This document shows, in pieces, positions 36,601 through 51,804 of a DNA stretch of 64,000 bases. Under the pieces are notes generated by a model. It was not told where the DNA came from. It was given only the letters and a program-made list of their open reading frames with translations, and did no database searches. The DNA is from Melanocharis versteri. Taxonomy: Eukaryota > Chordata > Aves > Passeriformes > Melanocharitidae. Each line of letters begins with the position of its first letter. The stretch's first letter is position 1. A program made the translations under genes and the position numbers. Location of the stretch: assembly GCA_013397845.1 (NCBI GenBank), contig VZTG01003728.1, forward strand, positions 761,465-825,464, read 5' to 3'.

Positions 36601-39600
36601 AAGGATAAGGTAGGTGAATATTTTTTGAAAAAATCAAGCCTTAGGTTGATTAGACATGTAAGAAGAGGGGACAAGTTAAGTATATAGTATGAATCTTGTT
36701 GAACTAGACACTAGAATTAGAATTGTGTTGTGTATATATATAATGTGAGTCTTGCAACAGATAAACAGAAGTATGAAAGGTTTGTATTCTTCACTGTGAA
36801 CCAGGTAAATAACTAGGTTGTCTCCATTTCAACTTCTCCTTGTGTAGAAGGATGTCTAATGAAGGCTTTAAGCATGCTTCCACCTATTAAAAATACGATA
36901 CACAAACCTTAAGAAACTTAGAAGCCCTCTTTATGTGTAAAGCCAACAAGCTTCACACTATAGCAAAAAAAAAAAAAAGGAACTTCTCTTCCTCGTTTTT
37001 TGGACAAGTTGTAGAGGAGGAGTGAATTCCTGTAGTGATAAATCATCATTAAGGATTTTGTGTACTGCTCTCAAATACAGTGGAAAGCCAAAATAGGAAT
37101 TTTTACTCAAAATACAATATTCCGTCTTACTAACAAACTACTACATTCTGTGGAAACCTTTTTAGATCCCAATAGGGCTTCAAGTACAAGGAGTAATTAC
37201 TCACTGATTTTTTTAATGCAGCTCTGTACTATACTTAATGATATATCAGGCTCTGAGTGTATATTGACAACATATATATGTGAACATATATTGTATTTAC
37301 AGACAAACTGTATTTTTACATATGCAACCATATCCCTATATAGCTAAGAGGGTTTGCTGATGCATTTATTCATGGTCAAACTTAACATCCAAATAGTTTT
37401 CCCCTGTAAGTGTTTGAAGAACAATGACAAAACCATAAAAACTGCCCATATAATTGAGGGTGTAACACATCTTTTCCCATAAAGTTTGGGCTTGTTCACT
37501 ATCAAGAAATTTATGAAAGAAAATATAACACTCTTGTAGTTCTTCAGTGTCCTTAAAATTTGACCACACTTTATGTGATTTTATGAACGGATGAAGTCTT
37601 GCCCATTCCTCTCAAAATTAGAGTTGAATAGGGAAGTAGCAAAATCCTAGAAATTAAGGGCTTAGACATGATCTTCATAATGACATCATCATGATAAAAA
37701 TACCTGTACTTTCACATTTGGTATTCTACAAGACAAGATGAAATTTGTTCTCTGCTTCCTCTCTTGACCATCACTCCTGATAGTCTTCCTATTTCATAGT
37801 TATTCTCCTCAGAAACAGACATCTTGTAGGCCTGTGAGAAAATAATACTACTTTTTCACAGATGGAATATTTTCAAAGTAGCACTCTTGTATGGAGTGTA
37901 CAGTTAACTGTCTTGGTAACCTGAAAGTCAATAGATAAATACTCTGTCCTGGTGTGTGAAGTGGAGTGGAATCTGAATGTCACTTATTGCAATGGGATTT
38001 TCTGGATGCCTGTATCAGGATTACCCTTTCCAACAGCATCAGCTGTGACTTTAGCACTTCGGCTTGCAAATGGTGTTAAATGAGGCTGAGAAGTGATAAA
38101 CAGGCATCAGATATGAATGGTTTTACTGAATTCGTGATCTCCTCTGAACTTCTTTAGCTGGCATACAGCAAGTAAAAACTGCCACTGTAGACTTTCACAG
38201 TGGATCTCTCACATGAGGATAGAAGAAACACTGCATGAGTTTTTCAGCCCTGATTTTTCCCTAAGTACTCCAATTTTTGCAATCGAGAATGTTATTATGA
38301 GTTGAGTCTAAGAGAGGGTAGATGGCCAAGAAGCAGACAGCAGAGGCGATCTTCAGGAAACAAAATAAAGTAATAATAATAAATTACTATAAAACAAAAA
38401 TGAGGCCACTGCAGATGTCTGATGAAAATTGAGGACAGATTCAGTACAAAGGATTTTCTCAGAACATTTTCTGATGCCAAATATAAATAAGTCACAGACA
38501 AAGTGAATGCCAAAAATGCATAATTGATTTATTTCAAAAGAAGATTTTGGATTCTGAGAAGACTGTATATTTATCTGTGATGGGAAAATTGAAATACGAA
38601 TTGGAACGGAAAGCAAGAATTTTAAGTGACATTTAAAATTTAAATGCTAGAAAAGCTTTTTATTAGCTTTGTCTGATAACTTTTGTACTACAAATATGAG
38701 TTCTGAAATGGATTGACAACACCCTCTTGTGCTCTGAAGCTCTTGCTGCTAGACTAAATCATCATCCTTTGGGAATGAAGTCAAAGCTCAGGTGAAAATT
38801 CAGGTGCAGAATCTGAGCTGCCAACTGGGACAAGCCACAAGTCTCATAATATACTGGAAATGGGATCTCTAGCTGGAGAGTTCTGGAAGCCCAATTAAAA
38901 AAATGCCTATTCACAGGAAAACTGTGCCTGTGAATATTACTTCTCCTAAGTGGATCACTCAGGATAGAGTTTAATGAAATACTCAGTTGTGAAAGAAAAC
39001 TATGCCCTTTAAACATGTGTCTGTAGGACATTAGTCATGTCTCCTAGCCTTTACCACTGACATTCATTAAAGACAGAAAAGCCAATTAGAAACTGCTGAT
39101 AAGATAGGGTGTAGGCCATATTAAAACCAGAACAACTTTAATTGGGGAATTATATGGTTGGTTGTTTGGTTGGGTTTTTTTCATGACATGAGAACCGGTC
39201 TGAGGAGTCACTTTAAATTAAGAACTGTTTGGATTTTCGTGTCGTGACTGAGTGGCTGATGGTAGAACTTCAGCAAAACTGCAAAGCAGAACTTATATTT
39301 AGTGTTCTGTGTCTCCTCAGACTCCTGGTTTTGGATAATCCTTCAAACCTGGTGATTTTGTGATTATGTTCATTCTGAAAAGCATTGAGATTTGACTAGT
39401 TCTTGCACTATAAACTATGTTTATGAGCTGTATTACCTATCAATATTCTAAATTGGTGTAGAAAATGTAGCGAAAGAGCTCATCTTTATTCTAATGGTTA
39501 CTGAACTATTTGAATCAATCTTCCCTGAGTGCAACAATATAGATATAATTGCCTTTTGTGCTGCATGGCACTTTCACCTTTTTCTCCCATGGTATCAAAA

Positions 39601-42600
39601 AGAAGATAAAGTGTTCATAGCTATATCACAGTCCTTGCAACTGTTGCTGAGATAGGGTTAACGCTAATGATGAGATTTGGGATAAGTCCATGTCGTAGTA
39701 TCCTCTCCAAGCCTGTTAGAATTTGGAACAGAAGCCACGACACAAAAACAAGTAGAAGCAAAAAACTCATTGTATTTTACTGGCAGACTATTGCCACTTA
39801 TGCATCTGGAATAAACAGTCATGTTCTCCAGCAGTGCTTTCCCAGATGATTCATCATCTGTGCCAGGATCATGTGGTGCTAGGAGAATGACTCCCTATGC
39901 CTGGCCATACGTGCACACACATGCCCACATTCATATATTCCCTCCTAAAATGTTGTGTTCTGTTGCTCTCCTCCACTGCAGGGAGCAAACTTCATTGTGA
40001 TCCAGCAGTGCGGACGCTTGCCCCTGAGCCGGTATCACCAAGTCAGTCATTCAGGTGAGCTCCGTAGTGGAGATGCACAGTGATCTGCCTCTTGCAATCC
40101 TGCCTTGGGCTGTGAATGCCCCATCTGACATCACAGCCCAGAGAGATTTTCTAAAAAACCAAAGCATTACTAGTTTTTTATTAAATTTCAGGAAGTCTTT
40201 CTATTTCCAATTCTATGCTATGGCCCTCGTAACAGATTTGTGTAAAATCCTATTTCTGAGGATGCATATTACGTGAAGGAAACGCAAGTCAGTAATCCAT
40301 TTTTCCTACTAAAGCCATCTTTGCTGAAATGCCTCTAAGCTGGCCATTAAGCTGTTACAAAACAGTGCAAGTTATCTACTTCTTTAATAAATGAAGCATT
40401 TATAATGATTTCCATAGAACATTTTTCTTAATCTTTTATCATATTCTCCTTAGCAAGTAACTCTCTGGGGCCATTTCTCAGCTACAGAATGAGTCTATCT
40501 CACATTTCATGTAGGGTTATTAAGAGCATTACTTTTCTTAGACATTGGTTTATCGATGTCCTGAAGGCTCCTCCTCAGCACATCTTCTAGATACTCAATT
40601 CAAGTAGACCTATCTTTCGCACAGCCTAAAAATGTTTCCGTATTTAATTTAACGTCGTCTGCTGCTTCTGCCATAATACTTCTGATCCAGTAGCCTATTT
40701 CTTTTTCCAGTGGGGAGGAAGTATTTTGAAAACTTCTCGGGTTGAAGAACTAAATCTTCACTAATGTTGATAATTGTTTTTTTTTTTTTTCATGTAAAAG
40801 TTCAGTATGTAATTTGCAATTTGCTTCATATTTTTCAGGTTAGGTTAAGTAAAGTTGAGGGGTCAGCAACAATATGTAGAGAAAAAAAACCCTGTAAATC
40901 AGATCCTGTACAATTTTCCATCCAGACCCCTAATCTTGAATAGCAGTAACTGTTTTTTGTCTCAGTATCCTGGTTTCTCCTAAGGAGACATTTGCAATCA
41001 CACTGAAATTGAGCTGGACTGTCTATACCCATTAATGATTAAGGGAGATAAACCTGCACTGAATCCTATATAAATTTAGCCTGACTGAGTACTAGGAAGT
41101 TGCAAGGGCAAGTTTCCTGCTGCAAGGCAGATGATGGTTGCATCACCTTTTCTGAACTATTTTTTCTGGGTGAACTAATCTTATAATTTAGATGGCAAAT
41201 AATTAGAAAAAAGTAATTGAAAAAGAAATAGCCCGAAGTTAATGAGAAATGTGTAAGGTACTACAAACTTACTTTTTTCAGAAAGGCCTTAGAAGAAACA
41301 TGCCACTGCTGTCAAAATAAATAGCTATATACAGTTAGGAAAAAATGAATATACTAAAAGTAATTCTGGAATGAAACACATTGAAATATCTTTTTGCATG
41401 CTATTGTTGACAAATCTATTGTTGACAATCCTACAGCTTTTCCTCTGAAGCGATAATCTGCTGGTATAGGAACCACAAATATTATTGGCAATAATATTTT
41501 GTTTGTAGATTGATATGCTGCACTGAAGAAGTCTGCTGATAATACAGGTTTATCCCTTGCAGAAGGGAAGATTTTCTGCTAGCAATATTATCTGTTTTTG
41601 AAAAAGTCATCAGTTTAAGAAAGGATTACTTCTTACAAAACTTCTCATTTACTTTATAAGAAGTAATAAAATATCTATTATCTATATTCAGAGGACAGCA
41701 TTCTGTAACCAGCTGGTTTTACAGACAGGGGAACACTATCATTACGATCATCTTTTAGGAACAAATATTTCAGCTTCTGGGCTTTCAACATTTCAGCAGA
41801 TTTTCCTTCCCTAACTTCTCCATTCTTGCCAGTCATACTAACTAACCTGTCTCCTTTATGCTGGTGATGAAATCTCTGTATATCTGGGATGCTGGATTCA
41901 GCTTCCAGAAACTGGAAATATCTTGTTGGAAGAGAAAAAATCATTTCAAGATCAAAACAGAGTAACCAAGGACACAGATGACAGAATTCAACTGGCCAAC
42001 AAATGAAGCTGTTTTTTAGAGCAAGACATGCAGGAGCAAAGCAATACCTGCCCAATAGAAACTTGAGATTGATGCTGAGAAGGAAATGAAAACAAGTAGC
42101 AATATTAACCTCTGGAAAAAAAGGCAATGATATGGAGGAGTGTAGCTACAAGGGTGGTGGGGTACACGTTAAAAAGGGTATACATATGGTCCCAAGACCA
42201 AATATATATTTTGCACCAGTTTTCAGCAAATGCAGCAGTCTTGTGATGGCAAAGTAGGCTGGTAAATGTAAATGAGGGTATGGCATTGGGTTTTATCTTA
42301 GCTTAGAGACGGAACAAAAACTTAAAGGAGATGATGCATTTGAGAGTTTTGGATTTTAAAAAGGCTTGTGCTTGACTCACAGGCACAGAAAAAGTGTTTA
42401 CAGGAGTCTGCTGAGAAGAGTGCAATATTTGATTGCAAAATGGCAATGTTCCTGGCTGTATCACAGGAGAGGAAAAATATTAAGAAAAGAGGTCCAAATA
42501 ACTGCTATTCTTTTAGCCTCATCTGACTAACACGCAAAGCATTATGATATACTGAGAAGAATAATGGTTAAAGATACGTAAAATAACATGAAATACATAT

Positions 42601-43289
42601 GGGTTATCAAAGATAGACTGTGTCAGCATTCATCTTTCATAAGGAAATGAAGGATTTTTCACAGAAAAGCAACCCCACTCCCAATTTCAGTAAGATTCTG
42701 ATACGAAATCACATAGAAATTATTAGTCAAACTAGAGGAAACAGGGGTGAGAACTCAATAAAAAGAAAAGGGTCTTTCTGTGAAGTAAAGCAAATTATCC
42801 CAAATTAGGCTTTTAGATGCTTTGGTTTGGCTGTTTCTTGTACCGGAGCTAACTCACAATTTGAATTTACACACTTGCCTGCAGGATGCAGTCAGGCTAA
42901 AATATTCCCAAAGGTGGCAGCCTATTTGGTTTAGTAAGGCAAAAGCTAGAAGCACACAAGTAAATACACCAGGATAGCAAGGGTGTATAGGGAAAATAAT
43001 TCTTTAGTCTGAATGAAAATATTAGCAAAGAACCTCTGAGAATGAACTATCCATGGCTAGATATCAACTGGTTGGTAAATGTTTCTGAGAGAAAAGTGGC
43101 ATCCTAGTCAAATCCCCATGACAAAATGCTAGCTAATTTTAGGACAGGATAGGGGTGTGTGGGGGAGGGCATCTCATTGCTTTTATCTGCTACTATATAT
43201 GCCAAACAGTTTGTTACACCATCAAGCCACAGCCTCTAAATAATGTCACAACTCCTTCACTCTAGCTTTTTCTTGCAGTAACACCAACG
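30620..43289. other. Long noncoding stretch, no gene seen
   Basis: More than 12 kb without a recognisable repeat family or gene. A short (AT)n run lies near 34374-34386 and an A run near 36964-36977. A single N sits at 36067 without any visible flanking duplication. Open frames of 166 codons (34388-34888, minus) and 149 codons (41678-42127, minus) show no recognisable domain. Conserved noncoding elements or old repeats may be present but cannot be judged by eye. Confidence 0.45.
36067..36067. other. Single N
   Basis: One unresolved base follows an A-rich run. The sequences on either side do not repeat one another within what can be seen, unlike the N at 17958 and at 23925. Confidence 0.9.
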
Positions 43290-43500
43290 TAGAATCAAAG
43301 CCTCAGAAAGGTTTGGATTGGAAGAGATCTCTAAAGGCCACCTAGTCCAACCCACCTTCAGTAAACAGGGACACCTTAGGCTAGATAAGATTGCTCAGAG
43401 CCCTGTACAATCTTAAATGTTTCCATCTACCTCCTCCCTGGGCAACATGTTCTAATGGTTTATCACTCTCATTGTAAACAAATTTGTCCCTTACACCTCG
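43290..43500 (-). mobile_element. CR1 LINE, short 3'-end fragment
   Basis: The plus strand shows the reversed CR1 3' end: 'agaatcaaagcctcagaaagg' followed by 'tttggattggaagagatctc', 'cacctagtccaaccc' near 43340, 'gggacacctta' near 43368, and 'ctccctgggcaacatgttct' near 43434. Similarity ends near 43500, so only about 210 bases of the element remain. Diverged; minus orientation; no reading frame. Confidence 0.85.
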
Positions 43501-44970
43501 AATAACACGCAGTCATACTTTTGATATGACATTTTGTCTTGCGCAGCCACAGCATGCCAGGACATTAGCTACACTACCCACCCCAACACCCGCTGCACTG
43601 GAGAGATGTGGCAGAATATTACTGCCCTGCAAGTGACCATCTCTGGGTTATAGAGGCAAGCATGGTGCTGTCTTCTGCTGTGTGTGACACATGCAACTCC
43701 CACTGGCTCCTGGTTGAATGATAGCTGTGGGAGTGTTGCAGAGCAAGCAAACACTGATAAACAAAGTGCAAGTTTCTGCCTACTATGGAACACAGGGATG
43801 TATTTAAATGAGAATTTCAGCTCTTTATCTGCATTTGCCTCTGTGCCCTGATTGCAACTGTTTCAATGTGTTGTTCTCTACCATGATGTGTTCATACAAA
43901 AATCACAGAAATCAAGTGGAAGACTAGTAGGTGGATATTTAATCATATAAGCCTGACCACATGTGGCTTTTGATTAAAGCTGAATTATTTACACTACAAC
44001 TGTGGCAAATTAGTGATTTCCATAGATAGTCTTCTGCTATGATAAGAATGGTGAAAGTAAATAGCTATATATCATTCTTTCCATGATAATATTATCTAAT
44101 TACATTGTTGTCAAACTAAAATAACTGAGATCAGTAAGACTCTATGAAGGTTACAAAGTGTCCCTTTTAAAAAAATCTTTGTCTCCCTAGAATATGTACA
44201 GCACATGCTACACATACTCACAAGTTCTTCTGGAACTGGGCTATTTCATCAAGTACCTGTGCTTAGGAGCAATTACTATGTTCCTGGTGAGATTGTTCCA
44301 ATGAAAGATTGTTCTTCCTGTAAAAAAATCTTATATCAAGATAATCAGATAATCCAGGAAAATTAATTTTTGTTGTAGACTACAGCACAAGGAATTGGTA
44401 AAGGAAGACAAGATGGCTCAGAGGTTTCTTTTTTTGTGATGCAGGCGTCAAAGCTGATCTAAGATATTTTGCTTTGAAGGGTGAGTTTTATTTCATGGGA
44501 CACAAAATTTTTCCTTAAACCATGCAATAATTCCTGATTTAGGCCAAGTTAAGTTTAGTAAAAAAAGAGATTTTCATACTTAGCATAAAATATTAGCATA
44601 TTTTAAATGTACAATATGCTAAATACACACGAAAACTTAGAAACAGTGAAATAACAATTACTTTTTAATTCCTCAAAATTAAGGAAAAATGAAAATATAT
44701 TTCTTCTGACTGACATTAAAATACAACAGTGAAGTTTGTTAAAATTAGCTGGGTTTTGGGGGTTTTTTTGTCCTCTCAAATGCTCTTCCCCGGTGACCAG
44801 TCCAAGTACCTCTGATGAGTATTAGGAACAACTGCATCTTTTTGGAAAGATCTTCCATCTATTCCACTGTCTAAATTAATTTTGCTGATTAGCCAGCTCC
44901 TCTTTTTCAGACCCATAATCAAAGCCCTTCAATTTTTAAAAAAATATTAAAATTCATAGCTATGCTATAG

Positions 44971-45016
44971 TTCATATCAAGACAAGAGCCTTGTTCATAG
45001 CAAGACAAGAGCCTGT
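44971..45016. repeat. 23-bp tandem duplication
   Basis: A unit 'ttcatatcaagacaagagcc...' at 44971-44993 is followed by a near copy at 44994-45016, with about three differences. Confidence 0.8.
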
Positions 45017-46177
45017 CTTGCTCAGTTTTCTGTCTCCAACAGTTAAGTGGATGCCCATGTGACCGGCATCAGTGATATTTTCCATAAGATTTTTACAGTC
45101 TCTCTATTTTTCAGTATAATGATTTTTTTTAACCTATTTTTCCTTGTCTATTCATTAACTCTCAGTAGCTCTCTCTTCTAGGGCTTCCTCTGTCCTCATT
45201 TGTACTGAGATGGCATCCTAAACATCCTGCAGCAAGGAGCCACCTATTCTGCGAAATGCCATCTCCTCGTGTTGGTTTCAAGACCAGCTTTGTTTGACAG
45301 CTGCCATTTCTTGCCTTGGCAGAAACCGGCTGTGTTTTTCACTCTGTGCTCTAGTTTATTTCTTTTTGTTGAATTTAGTATCTCACTTATCTGTGCAATT
45401 CTTTTTTTCCCTCTTCATCTGAGGGCCTGAATCATATTTCTGCCCAAACAGTCTTGATTGCACGAGGATTCCCAGCCTACTGGGTTGAGTGTTGCATGGC
45501 AACTATCCTGTGCCTCTAGCTGCCCTCGTTGCTCTTCCCTGACTTTTTTCCATATATGCCCACTCTACTTGAGACAGTGAGCCTCAAAATTGTGCAGCAA
45601 ATACGCTGAATTCTGTTTTGTTTCCTGTGCTTTCTAATTGTAATTCATAGCATTTTGTTTGTTCTAGGACTGCTTTCAACTACTGAGATGACATTTTCCT
45701 GGAGTTATCATAACCCCAAGTTCTTTTTCCTGAAATGTAAGGACACACTAGAAACCATCATTAAAAAAAAAAAAATGTTCCACTTCAGAAGATGGTTTTA
45801 TTTGGAAATATCCTCATTTCTTCCACCATGGAAAAAAAACCATTTCTTCCACGGCAAAAAAGAACCTGGTCAGTTTTTCCGCAGAGGTCTCACTTTTGCT
45901 GGGTGCCCTCAAGGGTGCACTTATTGGGTGCTCCTGAGGTGCTCTGGTCATATAGTGCTTTAGGACTCTGAAGTGCACCTTGTTCCAGATATGTTAATAC
46001 CCCTGAAGTTTGCAATAGTAGGTTTGTTTCCCTTAGATACTTGAATACTGAAGACTTTTAATACATTTGTGTTCCTGCTCCTAAAGCTTCCCCTAGTCTC
46101 TCCTAGTGAATCTCAGGCAGTGCTGTAGACCCTGCTTAACACAGTAACACAGACTCAGTACTGCCTGCTTTCCATTT

Positions 46178-46217
46178 AGGCTTGTGATTTTAATGTAAGG
46201 CTTGTGTTTTTAATGTA
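46178..46217. repeat. 20-bp tandem duplication
   Basis: The unit 'aggcttgtgattttaatgta' at 46178-46197 is repeated at 46198-46217 with one substitution. Confidence 0.85.
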
Positions 46218-49200
46218 GATGCTATGTTACATAGTAATATGGTCAGTTCTTTAATTTGTTTTGATGCTAAGGTTTCTGACATGCTGTATTGCTCGATTTC
46301 CGGCATGACCTAAGTGATACATTCTGTATTTTTCACATTGTGATATTATTGCATGACATCGACTGCCTTCCCCTCACTTTGTTTCTGAGGTTCCTGCTAT
46401 GCCAGTATCTTCACCTAAAGGCCAGGCATTCTAATTTCACCACCTAGTTTCTTACACTGTGAATGAAAATCCACTTCTTTTCTATTTCTATTTCAGTTAT
46501 TTCTATCAGGGATAAATTTCTACCGTAGGGAATTTAATGACATTTACAAAAGCTGTAGAAAAGCAACTTGCTTTGGCTGCAATATTCATAAATTTGAACA
46601 TTCAAAAATATTTGAAAACCCTTGATATCTTGGAAAGTGAATAAGTTATTTGTTTCATTGTTTGCAAATAGTAATAAGGATTTTTTTTTTTTAGGAAAGT
46701 AAAGAACAGAGAACATAAAAATCTGAGAAAAAGAGTGTGTAATTATTGTTTATAGCATTTCTCTCTACAGTTTTTCTCTTGTTTTTGGTCATGTGTATTC
46801 CAAAAGTAATTATTACACTGGAATTCTACTCCAACTTTAGAGACTGTGTAGGTGTTACACAATATGTATTTACACCCCGCAGTCCTACCTGGCCAACACT
46901 GTGGCACCTCCAAGTATCATCTCTTTCTCAAAAACATGGCAGAGAGAGGAAGGCATCATTCCCGTTTTCCTTGCCATGCTGTCTATGTCAGCCAGTCAAG
47001 CCCTTATTTCATACAGCAGCAATTCCTAGAGCTGTCTCTCTGCATCACTGCCCAGCACTTCTCAGGTAGCACTACTTGCAGAGTAGTGAAAGCACAGAGC
47101 TGTAGCCACCCAAATCTATTCTATTCTGCAGAAACTCACCTTCACTGTTGTATCTATTATTTTTACAGAATGTCTTTTTAATGGTTTTCCTATTGTACTT
47201 TATTTTTTAGAATCTGTTGTTGTCAAAATAAGGCTTTCTAGCACATCTTAATCATTTTTATTTCAGCCTTTGTTTTGCATGTTAGTAGACACTGTATTTC
47301 AATGTAATCAGAAATTACTTAGAAGATCTGGGTTCTGGGTTCTAGAGGCAGTAGAGGCCTTGCTGCAAGGTCACAATCTGCTCCTCTAATTTTGGATTTG
47401 ATGATAATATACATTTACATCTGTGAAGTGCTTTAACATCTGGCATTAAGAAGCACCTTTCCTTCTCTTAAAAATTCTTTTTCAACCATACTATTTTAGT
47501 TGTAACAATGGAGACACATATATAGGAAACAGAGTAGGATTTTTCTGCCTGTTCTAGTAGAAGCTACATTCTTAGCAAAGCTTCTGCCTAGGTAGTTACC
47601 AGTTACAGAAACAGTACCCCAAACTACATACATATACCTGTGAACAGCCCGGATGTAGGCCACTGAATAGAAGACAAAGGTGTTATATATGATATAAGTG
47701 CAGAAAGATCACATCATGCTTTAATGAGCTCACAGCTGTAAACATTGGAAAAGAGGCAGCAGAAAAATATGATCGCTAAATTAGGGATGAGAATGTTTCA
47801 GTTTTTGGAAAGGCCATAAAATCTCAGGAACATTTTATTAAAACATTACTACAAATCTTAGTTGAAAAAAAAAATTGTTGTTTCAAATCACTCATGTTAT
47901 GAGATGTCATTTTCTTCCTTTATTGGTGACACATTTAAGCAAATTAATATGATGGAATTAGAATGAATTAGTCATGCTTCCACCTTGAGCTTTTAAAAAT
48001 ACCCAACCTCCAAGTGAATACACCCTGGTGAATAACGAGAAAGAAAGGACAGGTCTCTAAAACAAATTTGCAAATATGAAGTGAGTTTCTAGGGGCAAAA
48101 GTACTTTGATTTTGTATTTTTGTGACTACTCCACACCTTGTGATGTCAAGAGAAAATTGAAAATGCTCAAAGCTATAAAAGGTACTGGACTGGATTAACT
48201 TTACAGAGTAACAAATGCTATGGATTTAGACAGTGCCCCACGTAGTAAGTCATATTTGCTGATTTAAAGCAGAGAGTCTTACCTGTGGAAATAGATTTCT
48301 AATATGAAATGAGTAATTGACTAGAAAACCCTTATAGTACCCATTTTTTTTCATCAGTTTCCTGTCTGCAAACATTCTGTTACTTCATGCAAGGGAGGAG
48401 AATGTAGCATAAACTTTTCTGCTGCATACCTGACACTGACCACTGTTTTGACTGAGGGACCTTTCACAAAGCAATGCTCTAGTCCATTTAGAACTATGTG
48501 TTCCACTATAAATGTAAATGGGAATAGCACATACACCAACATGAGATACTTCTGCATGTTTTAGCATGCTTACATTGTTAATATTTTGACAGCAAACATT
48601 ACTAATTTACACATAAAGAGGATTTTCTGAGGGAGAAGAGAATTTTAATCTGTTTTATAGGAGAGAAACATATTCCATATATCATTCCGATTTCTGAGGA
48701 GTCTTGCCTACTTACAGATCTACTCTGAAGATAAAAGGGCCATGTCTATTCAGTCTGGTTTTACCCTTTAATTAAAAAGAAGGAAAAAAGTCCACTTGAA
48801 CTATGTGCATATTTTTCTACTTTTCTAACTAAAAATATCTGGTATTAACAACAGCATACTAGGCATTCGTTGACTGATATTAAAGATAGCCAATATCTGT
48901 AAACTAATGCATATATAAGCAGTTGTAAAGGATGTGAATCTTGAACAAATGCACATAAGACTACTGCAGCTTCATTTTCTTTCTGAGCATGATAGTTAAC
49001 GAACACCTGGAGGACCAAAAATAGCCATGAGCACCTATGGCATGTTTCATGGCTTTGCTTGCCTAATAATAAATAATTATTGTTATTAATAATAATAATG
49101 CTTCATGTTAGCCTGGTAATGCAAACCAAAGAGATGCCCAAACAGTGGCAGAGTAAGTGGGAAGCACAACTGCTGGGACCCAGTTGTTTGCGCATCAAGC

Positions 49201-51804
49201 TCAAGGGTGTCTAGGCTTGTGCAAAAATGTAAAGAGGTGGAATGGCGAGGCTGGTAGCTTGTTCTTCTAGACCATGAAAGGACTCCTGCAGCTAGTCTGG
49301 GAGGTGCAAAAACAGCTGGGGGGGCTATTAGCCAAGATACCCACCAAGATAATGGAAAACATGAGGAGAAATTAATCTCCAGCAATAATTCTGAAAACAG
49401 GATATAGTGCTGAAATGTCCATGACAATTTTCCCTAGGTGGGCAGAGGTCTTCCACTTCTAGGAATTGCCATAATGCCTACAGCTGTTAACATAGGAATA
49501 GCTTGATTTAAGCATTCAAAACCTTTGCTGAGTGTGCTGGAAAGGCAGTGTTATTCTGCCTGATGGAGTGCTTCTGTGTTTTACATATGTATCATGTGTC
49601 TTCTCCAGAGGCTCCAGCTCCACCGTTCTGGTCTGGGGACAGCATTTTTAAACAGCAGATGGGGGGGAGGTCACACAGTGGTGTAATTTTCTTTGCTGAT
49701 GAAGCTGGCTCCCAGCTGACCTGTGCTGACAGATGGCTGTCTTTTTACACTCAGTCAGAAAGAAACCTGTACCAAACATACATGTGAGAAGTTCAGCCTT
49801 TCCATTATTTCCAGGAAATTATCAGATATTATTTTTTTAATCTTTAGGAATTGGTTGAAATATAAAAAAACCTACTTTGCATCTAATTTAATTTTAAATG
49901 TATCCAGAAGCACCTCTTAAAATTCTAAAAACCGTTAAAACCCATGATATACTTTCAATTTATTTCTTATTCACTATATGCATTTTATTGCTGCTGAAAT
50001 AAAACTCTCCTAAAAAGGTGTACAGAAGAGTGTGTAGCACAAACGTACAAGCTTAACTGCATAATTTATAGGATGAACAAAACCTGCCACTGCTAGGAAG
50101 ATGTGACTTTTTAGGTGCTTGCCTAGGTACTGTAGTAAAACGTTCAGAAATTTAATCTCCACTTTGTCATATACACAAGTTTTTCACATTTGGCCCCTCT
50201 AGCTGTTCACTGATTGCTAGGCCAGAAAGTTCCAGGATTTGGCTAGTGGAACTCACATGAGGACTTTGGCAATATGCTACCCCTAAGAAAAATGAAGTTG
50301 CCTGTCCTCAGCTCTTAGCAATTGCCATGATGTCTTGTTTTGCTCACTTGTGGTCCAGAGCTGCTATTGCCTGATGGCTCCTGTGGCATCCTCTATGCTT
50401 TAGCTTCCCAATGACAACTGTTCAATCCCCTCCAAATTTGTGAAGTCTTATGGATTTTTCCATAGCAAATTGATTTTGCATGCTGTGGGTCTCTTAACCT
50501 GAGTACCACAATATGTTTCAGTTTCGGTTCCAGGTAAGTACTGTTCAGAAAACTCCATTTTATGCCCCTCTTCTTTTGGAAATTTTCATTTTGTGTGTAA
50601 AACTTTCGAGTAAATGTCATGTTTTCTGATCTTCAGCATATATGGCATTTTCATCTTTTTTCACTACTGCAATTTTTTCATTCCTGCAGCGAAGGTTTCA
50701 CACGTCATACATGTGCAAAATGCAGTTCAGGCTGGCAACTCAGAAAAGACCATCTACTCAAGACTACTTCACTTACATTCTTTTTCAAGGTCTGAACATA
50801 AATGGGTTTGAAATAGTTTGCCCACAAATATTCATATAAAGTCATAATGAAATTGAAATAAACATATCATATGCTTCTCATAAAAAACATTCTTAATTTT
50901 CAACTGATTGGAGAATGAGTATGAAAGATGATTCCTGGACTCATTTGTCCCATTGCTCGTTAAGAGTTCATGGCCCTAGTGCTGATTGCTGCATACCAGT
51001 GGTGAAATTCAATAGGACTCTATAGTCTCCAGAATGTAGCAACTCAGTGCAAAATACCAGCCTCTGCCCTGATAGATCAGCTCACCTCAGCAGCCCTGTT
51101 GTGCCTGCCCATTACATGTTTGCTGTGGCACTCCAGGAAACTCACAAGGTGACAAACCCTTCTTTCATTCGTTAACTGGTTATGAATGGAAGCTTCTGCA
51201 AGGGAATGGATGGTAGGCAGTTTGGCACCTTCGTGACTTGTTTGTATCCTTAAAGACAGTCCATGTTGGTCTGAGGACAAATTACTACATGGGTTAATTC
51301 AGTATGTAGGCATATATTGCATATTTTGTTGTTGTTTTTTTTTTTTTTATTCCTGAAAACATACTTCAGTTTCGTTACCTCATTTTGAGAAACTCCGTCT
51401 TGATCTATAATGTGTACTAACAGCTGAGAAAGATTGTTGAAAGACAACAGAAGCAGGAGACAAAATCAAGATACCATCTCCAAGAAGTCCAGAGCTGTAA
51501 TGGATTAAACAAATATGAGAAAAAATGTAGTTTCATCTACAGCTTCAGAATCCTGGCTTTACTGGGGATATGACAAGCTAGTGTCTCTAATCTTTGTTTC
51601 GATGAAACACTCATGCATTCTACTGCAAAGTAACTCGAATGAAATACTACTTTCATTGTGCATTGGTATCTGAGTCTTCTTCACAGGACTCACAGATATG
51701 ACAGATACATGGAATTTTGCACCATCCTAGAGAAGCAGTCAGAGGTTAGGCAGGATGTCCTGAAGATCCTAAAAATCTGTTATGTGCAATGAAAACAAAT
51801 CTGT

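Larger units (their letters stand above)
43501..51804. other. Noncoding stretch, no gene seen
   Basis: Over 8 kb of AT-rich DNA with short open frames only. Small tandem duplications occur at 44971-45016 and 46178-46217, and an AT-rich (TAA)n-like patch near 49063-49099. No gene, RNA or repeat family recognised. Confidence 0.5.
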
